Position numbers and translations under genes: made by a program. A DNA stretch of 43,678 nucleotides from Rhodospirillales bacterium (GTDB taxonomy: Bacteria; Pseudomonadota; Alphaproteobacteria; Acetobacterales; Acetobacteraceae), in contig JANXTF010000051.1 in assembly GCA_025352565.1 (NCBI GenBank), positions 1 to 43,678 on the forward strand, written 5' to 3'. Below the pieces are notes generated by a model. It had not been told where the DNA came from. It saw only the letters and a list, made by a program, of their open reading frames with translations, and did no database searches. Shown here one piece after another: positions 43,497-43,678 of the stretch (positions within the stretch are counted from its first letter, which is position 1; the number at the start of each line of letters is the position of its first letter).

Positions 43497-43545
43497 CTTG
43501 CTGGGCGCCCCGGAAGCCGTGCCTGCTTCGGCGATTCAGCGGAAA

Positions 43546-43678
43546 TCAACACCCGGCGCTGGAGAAACGGGCAGTAAACGAAAATCGGTTGCCTTCGAGT
43601 TTGGTCTGGCTGACACTCAGGCCGGGGTAAAAAGACAGTACGAAATTGTATCGTCTCCAGTTCCCGAGCAGACACGCC
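43546..43678 (-). CDS. C-terminal end of an unidentified protein (cut by window edge)
   Basis: A frame open from the right edge to a TGA at 43546-43548, about 43 residues. Its composition (WRRYNFVLSFYPGLSVSQTK, then EGNRFSFTARFSSAGC) alternates polar and hydrophobic or aromatic residues like beta strands of an outer-membrane or secreted protein. Convergence on katG with a shared hairpin between them supports a real gene. No family can be named from so short a piece; an overlapping frame (43478-43675) is less protein-like. Confidence 0.4.
   Translation of the reverse strand, partial: ACLLGNWRRYNFVLSFYPGLSVSQTKLEGNRFSFTARFSSAGC

Noticed and set aside
43478-43675. 65-codon minus-strand frame at the right edge
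   Set aside because: It runs through the katG hairpin and has unconvincing composition; the overlapping frame ending at 43546 looks more like protein.

Overview
The window looks like chromosome of a high-GC alphaproteobacterium, most likely Acetobacteraceae or a near relative in Rhodospirillales. This is inferred from G+C-rich third codon positions, a Hint-domain protein of the type abundant in acetic-acid bacteria, a DUF3297 protein, a type-2 argC directly behind rplM-rpsI, and many Tat-like solute-binding proteins. No database search was possible. No rRNA, tRNA, CRISPR array, insertion sequence or phage gene was recognised.

Layout. 1-2540: the start of a class I ribonucleotide reductase beta gene (minus, cut by the left edge), then a translationally coupled CoA-transferase/glutathione S-transferase pair. 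2541-6920: a minus-strand ATP-grasp gene, a coupled NMT1-type ABC importer (binding protein, ATPase, permease), a C-terminal remnant of lpxD fused by ATGA overlap to the permease gene, and a DUF3297 gene. 6945-15066 (all minus): a seven-gene unit read from the right as enolase-superfamily enzyme, LysR regulator, Dpp/Opp-type binding protein, two permeases, a double ATPase and a 2-oxoglutarate/Fe(II) oxygenase, mostly joined by 4-nt overlaps or gaps of a few bases. 15205-20067: an MFS carrier coupled to a dimethylglycine/sarcosine dehydrogenase-like flavoenzyme, and a convergent Rieske oxygenase whose ribosome binding site lies in a hairpin. Together 6945-20067 reads like uptake and breakdown of an N-methylated or betaine-like compound (inference).

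20238-26093: a large protein with an NlpC/P60-like N-terminus and a C-terminal Hint domain, a MscS-family channel, a TauE/SafE permease and a small acidic protein. The Hint and MscS genes converge on one perfect palindrome that supplies both stop codons and a bidirectional terminator. 26142-31784 (minus): rplM-rpsI with a promoter and a strong terminator, followed only 20 nt later by argC, gamma-carbonic anhydrase, a BtpA-family protein and an orphan molybdenum hydroxylase large subunit, all overlapping or nearly so.

31933-36926: an NAD(P)-binding Rossmann protein, a sulfotransferase, a small secreted protein with a leader hairpin, the rescue factor ArfB, a beta-carbonic anhydrase and an atypical shikimate-dehydrogenase-like enzyme overlapping it tail to tail, then a stretch of about 540 bp with no firm gene. 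36927-43678: a lower-GC methyltransferase, an orphan peptide-type binding protein followed by an alpha/beta hydrolase, a DUF952 protein, katG with a palindrome in its leader and tandem repeats plus a hairpin behind it, and the tail of one more minus-strand gene at the right edge.
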